Assembly: GCA_018268035.1 (NCBI GenBank)
Contig: JAFDXI010000055.1
Location: 1-64,000, forward strand
DNA: 64,000 nt
DNA from: Bacteroidota bacterium
GTDB taxonomy: Bacteria > Bacteroidota > Bacteroidia > Chitinophagales > Chitinophagaceae
Reading direction: 5' to 3'
Shown in pieces: positions 1 to 8,928 of the stretch (its first letter is position 1; each line of letters opens with the position of its first letter). The position numbers and the translations under genes are program-made. A model generated the notes under the pieces. The model made no database searches, had not been told where the DNA came from, and worked only from the letters and a program-made list of their open reading frames with translations.

Positions 1-248
1 CTCCTAATCCTGAGCAGAATCCGGTTATACAGGGTTTATTATTTTAAATCAGTTTTTGGCAGCCTGTAACTCAATAGAATCAATAATTTTATTTTAGATT
101 AAAAACGTTTAGGACAGTATTGATTAGTATTTAAAAATTCATACAGTGCTTTAATAGTTTTTTATCATTTTTAAAACTATTAAACTGCATTTTTCTATTC
201 AGATTTCTATTACTTTATTTGTATCAATTCAAAATAACTTTATTATGC
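1..248. other. Window edge and upstream region of antiporter gene
   Basis: No complete gene is visible. On the + strand a frame is open from the edge to a TAA at 45-47 and would end in PNPEQNPVIQGLLF. It could be the tail of a gene cut by the window edge, but 14 codons are too few to be sure. The rest is AT-rich intergenic DNA before the antiporter. Confidence 0.3.
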
Positions 249-2540
249 ATGGGACATCTGCCTAACTTGATATTGGATTTGGCATTAGTGCTAATGACTG
301 CATCAGTCGCCTTGTTGATTTTCAAACGAATTAAACAACCATTGGTGCTTGGGTATATAATTGCTGGTTTCCTTGTCGGGCCGCATTTTAAATTGTTCCC
401 TACTGTTGCCGACCCGGAAAGCATCGAAGTAATGTCAGAGTTAGGTGTTATTTTCCTGTTGTTTGGACTAGGCCTCGAATTCAGTTTTAAAAAACTAATG
501 CGTGTAGGAGGTTCTGCTTCTATCACTGCATTTGTTGAAATTTTCTTTATTACTACCAGTGGATTTTTTCTTGGCAGATGGTTAGGATGGTCCACCATTG
601 ATAGTTTATTCCTGGGTGGTATGCTGGCCAGTTCATCCACCACCATCATCATTCGTGCATTTGATGAGTTAGGTGTAAAATCGAAACAATTTGCCAATGT
701 AGTTTTCGGAGTATTGATTGTAGAAGACATAGTTGTCATACTGCTCATGGTATTGCTTTCTACTGTTGCAGTAACACAACAAATTGAGGGTGGCGAAATA
801 GTATTTACTGTGTTGAAATTAGTTTTCTTCCTCGCACTTTGGTTTATCATGGGTATATTTCTTCTCCCAACATTTCTTAAAAAAGCAAAGAAATGGCTTG
901 ATGAAGAAAACCTGCTCCTGCTCTCCATTGGTCTTTGTCTTGGCATGGTAGTCCTTGCAGTGGAGGTAGGATTTTCTGCTGAGCTTGGCGCATTTATTAT
1001 GGGAAGCATCATTGCAGAAACAACTTCAGCAGAAAAAGTAGAACACCTGATAAAACCGATTAAAGATTTGTTTGGTGCTGTGTTTTTTGTTTCAGTTGGA
1101 ATGATGATAGATCCGCAAGCAATAATCGAACATAAATGGGCGGTGGTAGCAGTTACATTACTTACCTTCTTTGGGAAAATTCTCAGCACAACCCTTGGTG
1201 CAATATTCTCAAGCCAGCCATTGAAACAATCAATACAGGTAGGTTTTAGCATGGCACAGATTGGTGAATTTGCCTTCATAGTTGCTGCGCTAGGAGTATC
1301 ACTGAAAGTGACTTCTGATTTCCTTTTTCCAGTGGCAGTGGGTGCATCCGCCATCACAACATTTACTACTCCTTATCTGATAAAATATTCAGAACCCGTA
1401 GCCAATATGTTAGAAAAAATATTGCCTCACAAATTAGTGGGTCGCATCAACAGGTTCTCATCCAGCTCTCAAAAAATACAGGCAGAATCAGGATGGAAAA
1501 CATTGTTGTCATCATATTCCAAAATCATTTTTATTAATGGATTTATCCTGCTCTCAATAGGTCTGCTATTGATCAATTTTATTATTCCATATCTAAACAC
1601 CATTATTGAAGATAAAACACTTGCAAATATTGTATGTGCAATCATTGCACTGGCAGCAGGTGCGCCTTTTATATTTGCAATCATGACCCGCAGACCTGAC
1701 AGCCCTATATATAAAGAGTTTTGGTTGAAAAAAAAAGTATATAACCGCGGGCCATTACTGGCAATTGAAACATTTAGGATAATAATCGGTATTGCTTTAA
1801 TTACTTTATGGGGAATGTATTTTTTTCAAACAATATTTGCTTTATTAGTTGTTGTGCCTGCAGCGCTCATCATTTTTAGTGTGTTTAGAAAAAGGCTCCA
1901 TACATTTTATCAGCGCATTGAAGGAAGATTTATTACCAACCTTACAGAAAGGGAAAGTGAAGCATATAAAACCACATCGGCAAGTGTAAGCAGAAAGAAA
2001 GCAGAAATTGAAAACTATCTTGCACCTTATGATGCACATATTGTTCAGCTTGATGTGTCACCGGATGCGCAATTTATCGGTAAAGAATTACATCAACTTT
2101 CTTGGCGTGAAAAGTATGGTATTAATATCGTTTACATCAGGCGTGGCGATAAAATAATTTACTTACCCGAACGCAATGCTATTTTGCTCCCGTTTGATGA
2201 AGTGGGCGTGATAGCAACCGATGAACAAATTACAGCATTTAAAAAATTATTTGACAGGCAGGACATTACTGATGCTGAAGATATCAATATCGAAGATATC
2301 GGCATCCAACAATTCTTTATTGATGAACATCATTCATTAAAGGGAAAAACAATCCGCAATTCAGGAATAAGGGAAAAAGCAAAAGGGCTTGTTGTTGGCA
2401 TTGAACGCAAAGGCAACCGCATCCTGAACCCGGATTCAACAACCATATTTGAATTAAATGACGTTGTTTGGCTGGTTGGCAATATGAAGAAGATAAAGCA
2501 ACTGAGAAATACATTTATTAATCAAAGCCTGGATAAATAA
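249..2540 (+). CDS. CPA2-family monovalent cation:proton antiporter (KefB/KefC-like)
   Basis: Predicted inner-membrane K+/Na+:H+ antiporter of the CPA2 family. About 12 hydrophobic helices fill residues 1-400 and include the family-typical stretches LGYIIAGFLVGPH and GAFIMGSIIAE. A further helical block (roughly 420-560) follows. The C-terminus carries what look like two TrkA-C (RCK-C) ligand-binding domains, near 610-690 and 700-755. I see no NAD-binding TrkA-N Rossmann domain such as E. coli KefB/KefC carry, so gating by another ligand is possible. The longer frame begins with TTG at 219. I chose the ATG at 249 because MGHLPNLILDLAL is a normal start for this family. It stands alone with DUF4286 43 bp downstream. 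Confidence 0.85.
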   Translation: MGHLPNLILDLALVLMTASVALLIFKRIKQPLVLGYIIAGFLVGPHFKLFPTVADPESIEVMSELGVIFLLFGLGLEFSFKKLMRVGGSASITAFVEIFFITTSGFFLGRWLGWSTIDSLFLGGMLASSSTTIIIRAFDELGVKSKQFANVVFGVLIVEDIVVILLMVLLSTVAVTQQIEGGEIVFTVLKLVFFLALWFIMGIFLLPTFLKKAKKWLDEENLLLLSIGLCLGMVVLAVEVGFSAELGAFIMGSIIAETTSAEKVEHLIKPIKDLFGAVFFVSVGMMIDPQAIIEHKWAVVAVTLLTFFGKILSTTLGAIFSSQPLKQSIQVGFSMAQIGEFAFIVAALGVSLKVTSDFLFPVAVGASAITTFTTPYLIKYSEPVANMLEKILPHKLVGRINRFSSSSQKIQAESGWKTLLSSYSKIIFINGFILLSIGLLLINFIIPYLNTIIEDKTLANIVCAIIALAAGAPFIFAIMTRRPDSPIYKEFWLKKKVYNRGPLLAIETFRIIIGIALITLWGMYFFQTIFALLVVVPAALIIFSVFRKRLHTFYQRIEGRFITNLTERESEAYKTTSASVSRKKAEIENYLAPYDAHIVQLDVSPDAQFIGKELHQLSWREKYGINIVYIRRGDKIIYLPERNAILLPFDEVGVIATDEQITAFKKLFDRQDITDAEDINIEDIGIQQFFIDEHHSLKGKTIRNSGIREKAKGLVVGIERKGNRILNPDSTTIFELNDVVWLVGNMKKIKQLRNTFINQSLDK

Positions 2541-2582
2541 CTCACACGCTTTTGATTGATTGAACAACATAAAAAACCGGCT

Positions 2583-2888
2583 ATGTTTATTTATAATGTC
2601 ACGATACAGGTTATTTGGGAAAAACATGTTGACTGGTTACGTTGGATGCAACAGGAACATATTCCTGCAGTGATGGCTACAAATTGTTTTATAGATAGTA
2701 AATTACTAATACTGCATGAGGTTGATGATACAGAAGGACCTACTTATATAACTCAATATTTTGCAACCGGCAAAGCACAATATAACCGGTATGTTGAGTT
2801 ATATGCAACAGCACTTAGAAAAGAAACTGCTGAGAAATGGGGTAATTCAGTATTTGCTTTCAGGACTTTGCTTGAAGTAATAGAATAA
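2583..2888 (+). CDS. DUF4286 family protein
   Basis: Small cytosolic protein of 101 residues that resembles the bacteroidete DUF4286 family: an N-terminal strand MFIYNVTIQV, a WLRWMQQEHIPAVM segment and a C-terminal FAFRTLLEVIE. The fold is probably a ferredoxin-like alpha/beta dimer of EthD type, and its function is unknown. The open frame begins at a TTG (2556), but the ATG at 2583 starts exactly at the conserved strand. It lies 43 bp after the antiporter and ends before a hairpin shared with convergent rpsP. Nothing in it indicates a substrate. Confidence 0.75.
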   Translation: MFIYNVTIQVIWEKHVDWLRWMQQEHIPAVMATNCFIDSKLLILHEVDDTEGPTYITQYFATGKAQYNRYVELYATALRKETAEKWGNSVFAFRTLLEVIE

Positions 2889-2920
2889 ATCAATAGGACA
2901 ATAGCAATTTACCAGCATAA

Positions 2921-2950
2921 AAAAATCCCAATATTGCTATTGGGATTTTA
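2921..2950. terminator. Bidirectional intrinsic terminator between DUF4286 and rpsP
   Basis: A perfect 12-bp stem (arms 2922-2933 and 2938-2949) with loop TTGC. It is bounded by A and T runs on both sides, as expected of a terminator serving two convergent genes. Confidence 0.8.
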
Positions 2951-2973
2951 GAAAAATTTCTTCCAATGGTTAG

Positions 2974-3411
2974 TTACGCTTCCGTTGTGTCAGGATTTTC
3001 AACTTTCTTAACAGCAGGTTGCGAACGACTGGCAAGTTTCGATTTTCTGTGTTCTTCGCTACGGCGTTTCACATGAATTTCGTGCTCTTCATGCCATTTC
3101 TGGAATTTCTGCATCGCTGCTGCTTCATCAAACAAACCAAGTTTAACTCCGCGCAATAAATGCTTCAGGAATAACACACCCTTAAAGGATAAGATACGGC
3201 GCACAGTATCTGTGGGCTCAGCACCTTTGTGCAACCATTCTAAAGCTTTCTGACGGTCTAACTGGATTGTCGCAGGAACAGTTAGCGGATTGTAGGTTCC
3301 AATTTTCTGGATAAATTTTCCATCACGTGGTGCACGGCCATCGGCTACAACGATAAAGTAGAAAGGTCTCTTTTTACTTCCGTGCCTTTGAAGTCTGATT
3401 TTTACTGCCAT
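2974..3411 (-). CDS. rpsP: 30S ribosomal protein S16
   Basis: Ribosomal protein S16, a component of the 30S body that binds 16S rRNA and supports assembly. The N-terminus [18 protein letters not shown] and the segment [12 protein letters not shown] are diagnostic. The S16 fold takes about 80 residues. The remaining 60 or so form a basic and acidic extension ([21 protein letters not shown]...), a length increase common in Bacteroidota. It lies 115 bp downstream of ffh on the same strand. The usual rimM and trmD partners are absent from this position. Confidence 0.97.
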   Translation of the reverse strand: MAVKIRLQRHGSKKRPFYFIVVADGRAPRDGKFIQKIGTYNPLTVPATIQLDRQKALEWLHKGAEPTDTVRRILSFKGVLFLKHLLRGVKLGLFDEAAAMQKFQKWHEEHEIHVKRRSEEHRKSKLASRSQPAVKKVENPDTTEA

Positions 3412-3525
3412 TTTAAATAGAAATTTAAAGGCCTTCTTAAAAGGTTTAAATGAATAATGGACTGCGAAAATAAGCGATAATTTGATAATTGCTGAAACGC
3501 AATATATAAAATTAAAAAAAAATTA

Positions 3526-4848
3526 TCAGCGGCGCATACCGGGCATCCGCATACCTCCCATCGGCATCTTATTCATCATCTTCATCATCTGTTTCATCTG
3601 CTCAAATTGTTTCATCAAAGCATTCACATCTTCAATAGATTTTCCTGAACCTTTTGCCAGCCTTTGCCTGCGGCTTTGATTGATGACATCAGGGTTGGCC
3701 CTTTCGTAAGGTGTCATTGAATTAATAACAGCTTCAACCCCTTTGAAAGCATCATCGCTGATATCCACATCTTTCATTGCTTTCCCTACCCCGGGAATCA
3801 TACCCATCAGGTCTTTCAGGTTGCCCATCCTTTTTATCTGCTGCAACTGGTCATAAAAATCCTGGAAATCAAACTGGTTCTTCCTGATTTTCTTCTCCAG
3901 TTTTTTTGCCTGCTCTTCATCAAACTGCGCCTGTGCTTTCTCAACTAGCGAAGTAATATCACCCATCCCCAAAATACGCTGTGCCATACGGTCGGGATAG
4001 AAAATATCAAGCGTATCTAATTTTTCACCACTACTTACAAATTTGATGGGTTTATTAACTGTATATTGAATAGATAAGGCAGCACCACCTCTTGTATCAC
4101 CGTCTAATTTTGTTAAAACTACTCCAGAAAAATCAAGCCTGTCATTGAAAGACTTAGCCGTATTCACAGCATCCTGGCCTGTCATTGAATCAACAACAAA
4201 CAAAATTTCATTGGGATTGACAGCAGCTTTTATATTGGCAACCTCTGTCATCATTGCTTCATCCACTGCCAAACGGCCTGCAGTATCTATGATAACAACA
4301 TTTTTATTTTTTGCTTTGGCTTCTTTTATAGCATTTTGAGCAATAATAACCGCATCTTTATTTTCCGGTTCACTATATACATCAACTTTAATTTGCTCAC
4401 CCAAAACTTTTAATTGGTCAATAGCCGCTGGCCTGTAAATATCTGCTGCCACCAGCAATGGAGATTTTTTCTGTTCTTTTAAATAATTAGCAAGCTTGCC
4501 GCTGAAAGTTGTTTTACCACTACCCTGTAAACCTGCAATTAATATCACTGCGGGGTTGCCGGTGATATCAAATTTTGCTTCATGGCCTCCCATGAGCTCA
4601 GTGAGTTCATCCTGTACAATTTTTACCATCAACTGGCCCGGGCTGATGGCATTGATAACTTTTTCGCCTGTAGCTTTTGCTTTAACCCTGTCGGTAAATT
4701 CTTTGGCTATTTTAAAATTTACATCGGCATCTATCAGTGCACGGCGGATATCTTTTACCGTATTGGCAACATTCAGGTCGTTTATCCTTGCTTCACCTTT
4801 TAAATTTTTAAAAGCACTTTCGAGCCGCTCGGTAAGATTATTGAACAT
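3526..4848 (-). CDS. ffh: Signal recognition particle protein Ffh (SRP54)
   Basis: GTPase subunit of the signal recognition particle, which binds 4.5S RNA and emerging signal sequences and docks on FtsY at the inner membrane. The N domain is residues 1-90. The G domain has the P-loop GLQGSGKTT at 106-114, DTAGR, and TKLDG. The M domain starts near 300 and ends in a methionine-rich tail (MKQMMKMMNKMPMGG) that forms the signal-peptide groove. Its 440 residues are normal for the family. The start MFNNLTERLE matches the family. It precedes rpsP on the same strand. Confidence 0.97.
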   Translation of the reverse strand: MFNNLTERLESAFKNLKGEARINDLNVANTVKDIRRALIDADVNFKIAKEFTDRVKAKATGEKVINAISPGQLMVKIVQDELTELMGGHEAKFDITGNPAVILIAGLQGSGKTTFSGKLANYLKEQKKSPLLVAADIYRPAAIDQLKVLGEQIKVDVYSEPENKDAVIIAQNAIKEAKAKNKNVVIIDTAGRLAVDEAMMTEVANIKAAVNPNEILFVVDSMTGQDAVNTAKSFNDRLDFSGVVLTKLDGDTRGGAALSIQYTVNKPIKFVSSGEKLDTLDIFYPDRMAQRILGMGDITSLVEKAQAQFDEEQAKKLEKKIRKNQFDFQDFYDQLQQIKRMGNLKDLMGMIPGVGKAMKDVDISDDAFKGVEAVINSMTPYERANPDVINQSRRQRLAKGSGKSIEDVNALMKQFEQMKQMMKMMNKMPMGGMRMPGMRR

Positions 4849-4965
4849 AGCTTTTTTTTAAAGGAGTGCAAAGATAAAACTTCGGTAACAAGCATCGAAA
4901 CCTTTTACCTTAAAGAAAAAATAATTAGTTGCATGATAAAATCCATAATAAAACACCAATACAAT

Positions 4966-5730
4966 TTAATATGGTGAAGGACTCACACTTGTCCAGCCGC
5001 CATCTACAATAAGGCTTTGTCCTGTAATATGCCTTGATGCAGGCGACACCAAAAACAAAGCTGCATTGGCAATATCATCAACAGTTGCCGGCCTGCCCAT
5101 AGGTGTGATGCGGCTCCAGGTATTTATATAATCTTTGTCGGCAACAGTGCGTTCAGTGATTGTTGCACCGGGTGCAATTGCATTGATTGAAATGTGATAT
5201 GGTGATAACTCCACAACCAATGTTTTTGCAAGCATCTCCAATGCTGCTTTTGTAGTACCATAAGCTGCCAGGTTTTTATGCGCCTGGTGGCCGGTAACTG
5301 AAGACATTAATAAAATACTACCACCACTATCCTGTTGTTTCATTTGCCTGGATGCTGCCTGTGTCAATAAAAAACTACCTGCAATATTCAGGTTCAATAC
5401 CTGTTGTAATGCCTCCGGATGGTATTCAAAAAAATCACCAAACAATGTGATACCTGCATTGGCAATTGCGATTGTAATTTTTCCAAAATGTTCAACAGCA
5501 TTATCAACCATCAGTTGAATAAATCCAGGGTCTGATGCATCACCTGCAAGCGCAATACATTTCCCGTAATCATTGATTTTTGATGCAGCCTGTTGCACCA
5601 GCTTTTCATCTATATCATTTACAATAACAGACGCACCATTGATGCATAATTGTTTTGCAATCTCAAAACCTATCCCCTGTCCTGCACCTGTAACAATAGC
5701 CACTTCATTTGAAAAATCTATTGTCAGCAT
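4966..5730 (-). CDS. SDR family NAD(P)-dependent oxidoreductase
   Basis: Classical short-chain dehydrogenase/reductase of 254 residues. It has the cofactor motif TGAGQGIG at 14-21, the NAG motif at 91-93, the catalytic Ser near 143-144, and Tyr157-xxx-Lys161. The acidic residues D39 and D41 after the second strand favour NAD(H). The C-terminal segment HITGQSLIVDGGW is typical of glucose-1-dehydrogenase and FabG-like enzymes. The substrate cannot be read from sequence. It is followed by a GC-rich repeat and then the GH13 gene in the upstream direction. Probably monocistronic. Confidence 0.85.
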   Translation of the reverse strand: MLTIDFSNEVAIVTGAGQGIGFEIAKQLCINGASVIVNDIDEKLVQQAASKINDYGKCIALAGDASDPGFIQLMVDNAVEHFGKITIAIANAGITLFGDFFEYHPEALQQVLNLNIAGSFLLTQAASRQMKQQDSGGSILLMSSVTGHQAHKNLAAYGTTKAALEMLAKTLVVELSPYHISINAIAPGATITERTVADKDYINTWSRITPMGRPATVDDIANAALFLVSPASRHITGQSLIVDGGWTSVSPSPY

Positions 5731-5775
5731 TTGATAATGTTTTTTTGTTGTCGAATAAAATTATTCAAAATATCT

Positions 5776-5840
5776 GGAACCCTTTACCTGTAAGGGTCTC
5801 AAGCCCCCTCGCTTTTGGAGAGGGGGTTGGGGGTGAGGTC
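5776..5840. repeat. REP-like GC-rich double hairpin in intergenic DNA
   Basis: Two adjacent inverted repeats lie between the GH13 and SDR genes. One has arms near 5779-5787 and 5790-5797 (ACCCTT / AAGGGT core). The other has CCCCCTC (5804-5810) and GAGGGGG (5820-5826). The GC content contrasts sharply with the AT-rich flanks. Such C-run/G-run elements recur between genes in many Bacteroidota. Only this copy is visible in the window. Confidence 0.5.
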
Positions 5841-5888
5841 TTTAAAAGCAAAAGATTAAATTCATTAGTCAGACAATCTTGAAAAATT

Positions 5889-7460
5889 TTATTGAACAGA
5901 CCACACAGCCACACTGTATGGTTGTAAAGAAAATGAAATAGTAGAGTTGTGAATTGTTGCTTCAGTCGCACCAAACAAAGATTTCATTTTCATTGAAGCA
6001 ATATTATTTTTTTGTGCATCAATAGTTACATCCTGCGAAGAAGCTGAAAGGTTGACTGCGACCAAAACTTTTTCATCTTTATATTTCCGCATAAAAGTTA
6101 AGACAACACTATCATCATTGTTGATGGTTGTATAACTTCCATAAGCTATGGCATTATCTGATTTGTGCAGAGCAATCAATTTTTTATAATAATTATACAA
6201 CGAGTTGGAGTCTTTTTTTTCTTCCTGTAATGAAATACCATCATTAGGTTTGAGGTTAGTGCTATCCCACCAGGGCCCGGTATTTTTATACCACAACGCC
6301 ATGCCTTTTCCTGTATCAGATGCATACCATTCAAAAGCTTCACGTTGCGGGATATCATTGCCATCTGTATTATTAAATTTTCCAAAACCACCACTACCCG
6401 TCATACCCAATTCCTGGCCATAATAAATAGAAGGTATGCCACCAATCAATAAATTTAATGCAGCGCCCACTCTTTCTTTACCCGGGTCTTTATGAACCCG
6501 TGATGCAAAACGGGCTACATCATGGTTCTCAATAAATACAACCTGGTTTTTTCCTGAAGGTGTTTGATTCAAAGAAATTTCTGCAGCTTTTGCAATTTGT
6601 GTTTTATCAAAATTTGAAATAGCAAATGCAAGAGCAAAATCAAAAACCCTGTCAACATGGCCATTGGAAAAATAATCAAAACCATAGCTTCCCCAGTTAG
6701 CCTGTTCTGCAATAAATACTAATTTGGGGTTCATTTGTTTTAACCTGGCAAATAATGGTGTCCAAAAATTTTTGAACAAATTGGCAAGTTGTGGTTTATT
6801 GTCTAATGTATCCATCATGTGGTCGAGCCTGAAACCATCTGCGCCATCATCAAATTTTCCATCATTGTTGGGGTCAGCAAAATATTTGAAGAGATGATAA
6901 TTATATTCCAACACTTTAGGACTATTAAGATTAACTGTTGTAATTTTTTTTGTTACATTATTATAACCTGTAAAGCTGGTTAAATCATAAACGATTGATG
7001 AAGGTTGATTGTGGGCAGAATCTTTAAACAAAATATAATCACTGTATTTTGAATGCAGGTTGCCTACAGCATCTTTCCACCACAAATGGTCTTCAGTTAC
7101 ATATTGAGATTCCATATCAAGATACACTTTCATACCGTGTGCATGAATAGAACGAACGAGGTTGATATAATCCTGCATCGTTCCATATTCATCATCTATC
7201 TTTTCAAAATCATCCGAAAAATAATTGTGGTAATACACTGAAGAGTATAGAGGCAACAACAAAATTGTATTCACACCAAGTTCTTTCAGGTAACCCAATT
7301 TTTCATTGATGCCATTTAAGTCGCCCTGCATATCTCCATTACTATCATAAAAACTTCTCTGGAAAAGATGATACATCACTTCAGGCTCACGACCTGTTTG
7401 AGCAAATAAATTGATGTGTGAAAATGCAACTATCAAAAACCCAAGAATGATTTTCTTCAT
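5889..7460 (-). CDS. Secreted GH13 alpha-amylase-family glycoside hydrolase
   Basis: Exported or periplasmic alpha-glucan-active enzyme of glycoside hydrolase family 13. A signal peptide covers residues 1-20 (hydrophobic core ILGFLIVAF, cleavage after LFAQ). The catalytic barrel has the nucleophile Asp213 in GFRLDHMMD, the acid/base Glu252 in FIAEQANW, and His313-Asp314 in IENHDVARF, so all three catalytic acids are present. A C-terminal beta domain spans about 440-523. It has no SusC/D partner next to it, so it is not in an obvious polysaccharide utilisation locus. Hydrolysis versus transglycosylation, and the exact linkage, cannot be told. Confidence 0.88.
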   Translation of the reverse strand: MKKIILGFLIVAFSHINLFAQTGREPEVMYHLFQRSFYDSNGDMQGDLNGINEKLGYLKELGVNTILLLPLYSSVYYHNYFSDDFEKIDDEYGTMQDYINLVRSIHAHGMKVYLDMESQYVTEDHLWWKDAVGNLHSKYSDYILFKDSAHNQPSSIVYDLTSFTGYNNVTKKITTVNLNSPKVLEYNYHLFKYFADPNNDGKFDDGADGFRLDHMMDTLDNKPQLANLFKNFWTPLFARLKQMNPKLVFIAEQANWGSYGFDYFSNGHVDRVFDFALAFAISNFDKTQIAKAAEISLNQTPSGKNQVVFIENHDVARFASRVHKDPGKERVGAALNLLIGGIPSIYYGQELGMTGSGGFGKFNNTDGNDIPQREAFEWYASDTGKGMALWYKNTGPWWDSTNLKPNDGISLQEEKKDSNSLYNYYKKLIALHKSDNAIAYGSYTTINNDDSVVLTFMRKYKDEKVLVAVNLSASSQDVTIDAQKNNIASMKMKSLFGATEATIHNSTISFSLQPYSVAVWSVQ

Positions 7461-7543
7461 ACAGCTATTTAATTTAATTTTTTAAACCAAATTGTCTTAG
7501 TTAATCTGTTGCAAAATATAACTTTTAGTATGATTTGCGTTTA

Positions 7544-8059
7544 TCAGGAACAATAGATGATAGCAGCATAAATTCTCCTTTGATATACAGATTGAATCTC
7601 GTGAATTTTCTCTGCTGTACATTGATAAGCAGCAAAGAACTTTTTTAAACTTTCAAAACTTACTGGGTAAGGCACCCAATTATTTGGAGTGTCAGTATCA
7701 TATTCAACAAAAATCAAACTACCATCCCGTTTTAAGCTTTGAAATACCTTATTGATAAACTTTTCTCTATTTCTTACATAATGAAATGAATTAGCCATCA
7801 AAATACCATCAAGCTCTTTAACCGGTAATTCTTCCTGTATAAAATCAAGTGCATATTTTTTTAGATGAATACCATCTTTTACAACAACATTTTTTAAAGC
7901 TTGCACATTTTTATCTATTGCATTTACATAACTGCCGGGTGGCAATAAATGTGATAAAGCCAGGGAAAATAACCCTTCACCACAACCAAGGTCTGCCCAG
8001 TTGCTTTTGGTATTCGTAACAGGATGTTGTAACAATGAAATGGCTGCGGATAATTGCAT
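7544..8059 (-). CDS. Class I SAM-dependent methyltransferase
   Basis: Small Rossmann-fold methyltransferase of 171 residues. The SAM-binding motif I ADLGCGEGLFS is at 22-32, an acidic residue ends strand 2 (NAIDKN), and motif IV is LDGILMANSFHYV. It resembles the methyltransferase 11/25 group. The substrate is unknown. It is short for the fold, starting only about 20 residues before motif I, which is seen in several bacteroidete homologues. Divergent from the phosphatase gene, with 64 bp between them. Confidence 0.75.
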   Translation of the reverse strand: MQLSAAISLLQHPVTNTKSNWADLGCGEGLFSLALSHLLPPGSYVNAIDKNVQALKNVVVKDGIHLKKYALDFIQEELPVKELDGILMANSFHYVRNREKFINKVFQSLKRDGSLIFVEYDTDTPNNWVPYPVSFESLKKFFAAYQCTAEKIHEIQSVYQRRIYAAIIYCS

Positions 8060-8123
8060 GATACTGTAAAGTTCATAAGTTCGTAATAAAAATATTATTT
8101 ATTCTTTATTCAAATTTTTTAAA

Positions 8124-8924
8124 ATGAAAAAACAGGTTGCTATAATAATTTCTATTTTCATTGCAGGTATTGCCACTGCACAAGATAAAAACATCACTAT
8201 ACATTCAATAGAAGAGCTCAAACTTTACAGTACGTTATGGCAACAATCAGCAGCAGAATACAGGGCGCTTTGTTACCAGGCATTCAACACAGCAAAGATG
8301 CGCCTGGATGAAATACCCAAAAGGAAATTCAGGAAACAAAAGCTGGCTATCATCACTGATATTGATGAAACAATTTTTGACAACAGTTACCAGGAAGCAC
8401 AGCTCATAAAAAATAATGAAAGCTGGAATATGAAGTCATGGCTCAACTGGACCAACCTTTCTGTTGCCACTGCGGTGCCGGGGGCTGTTGAGTTTTTGCA
8501 ATATGCCGGTAAAAAAGGCGTATCTGTTTTTTATGTGAGCAACCGCGGCGCAGAGGAATTAAAAAGCACGCTCATCAACCTGAAAAACCTGCATTTCCCC
8601 AATGCAGATTCCAGCCATGCTTTATTTATGACCAATGAACCTTCCAAAGAAACACGCAGGCAGGAGGTGATGAAAAATTATGATGTGGTGATGCTCATGG
8701 GTGATAACCTTAACGACTTTGCGCAGGTGTTTGAGAATAAAAATATCAGCGACCGTTTTACGGCAACTGATAATGCTAAAGATGAATGGGGAAATAAATT
8801 TATTGTATTGCCAAATGCCACTTATGGTGAATGGGAGAATGTATTGTTTAATTACCAGCATGGCCTTACCGGAGAACAAAAATTAAATATGCTGCGTGCT
8901 GCATTAAAGACAATGCCGCAATAA
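8124..8924 (+). CDS. 5'-nucleotidase, e(P4)-like HAD acid phosphatase
   Basis: Exported HAD-superfamily phosphatase of the lipoprotein e(P4) type, predicted to dephosphorylate nucleotides such as NMN or AMP in the periplasm. The HAD nucleophile motif is ITDIDETIFDNS, with Asp79 and Asp81. The second motif is YVSNR and the metal-binding acid is in MLMGDNLNDF. The signal peptide occupies residues 1-19 (IAGIATAQ). It lacks a lipobox cysteine, so unlike Haemophilus e(P4) it should be soluble rather than lipid-anchored. 266 residues is normal. It converges on the epimerase gene, only 4 bp away. Confidence 0.85.
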   Translation: MKKQVAIIISIFIAGIATAQDKNITIHSIEELKLYSTLWQQSAAEYRALCYQAFNTAKMRLDEIPKRKFRKQKLAIITDIDETIFDNSYQEAQLIKNNESWNMKSWLNWTNLSVATAVPGAVEFLQYAGKKGVSVFYVSNRGAEELKSTLINLKNLHFPNADSSHALFMTNEPSKETRRQEVMKNYDVVMLMGDNLNDFAQVFENKNISDRFTATDNAKDEWGNKFIVLPNATYGEWENVLFNYQHGLTGEQKLNMLRAALKTMPQ

Positions 8925-8928
8925 ATTT

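Noticed and set aside
224-1357. A 377-codon frame antisense to the antiporter gene
   Set aside because: The translation is rich in Ser, Thr, Asn and Pro, with no recognisable motif. It mirrors the codon use of the opposite strand, where the antiporter is clear.
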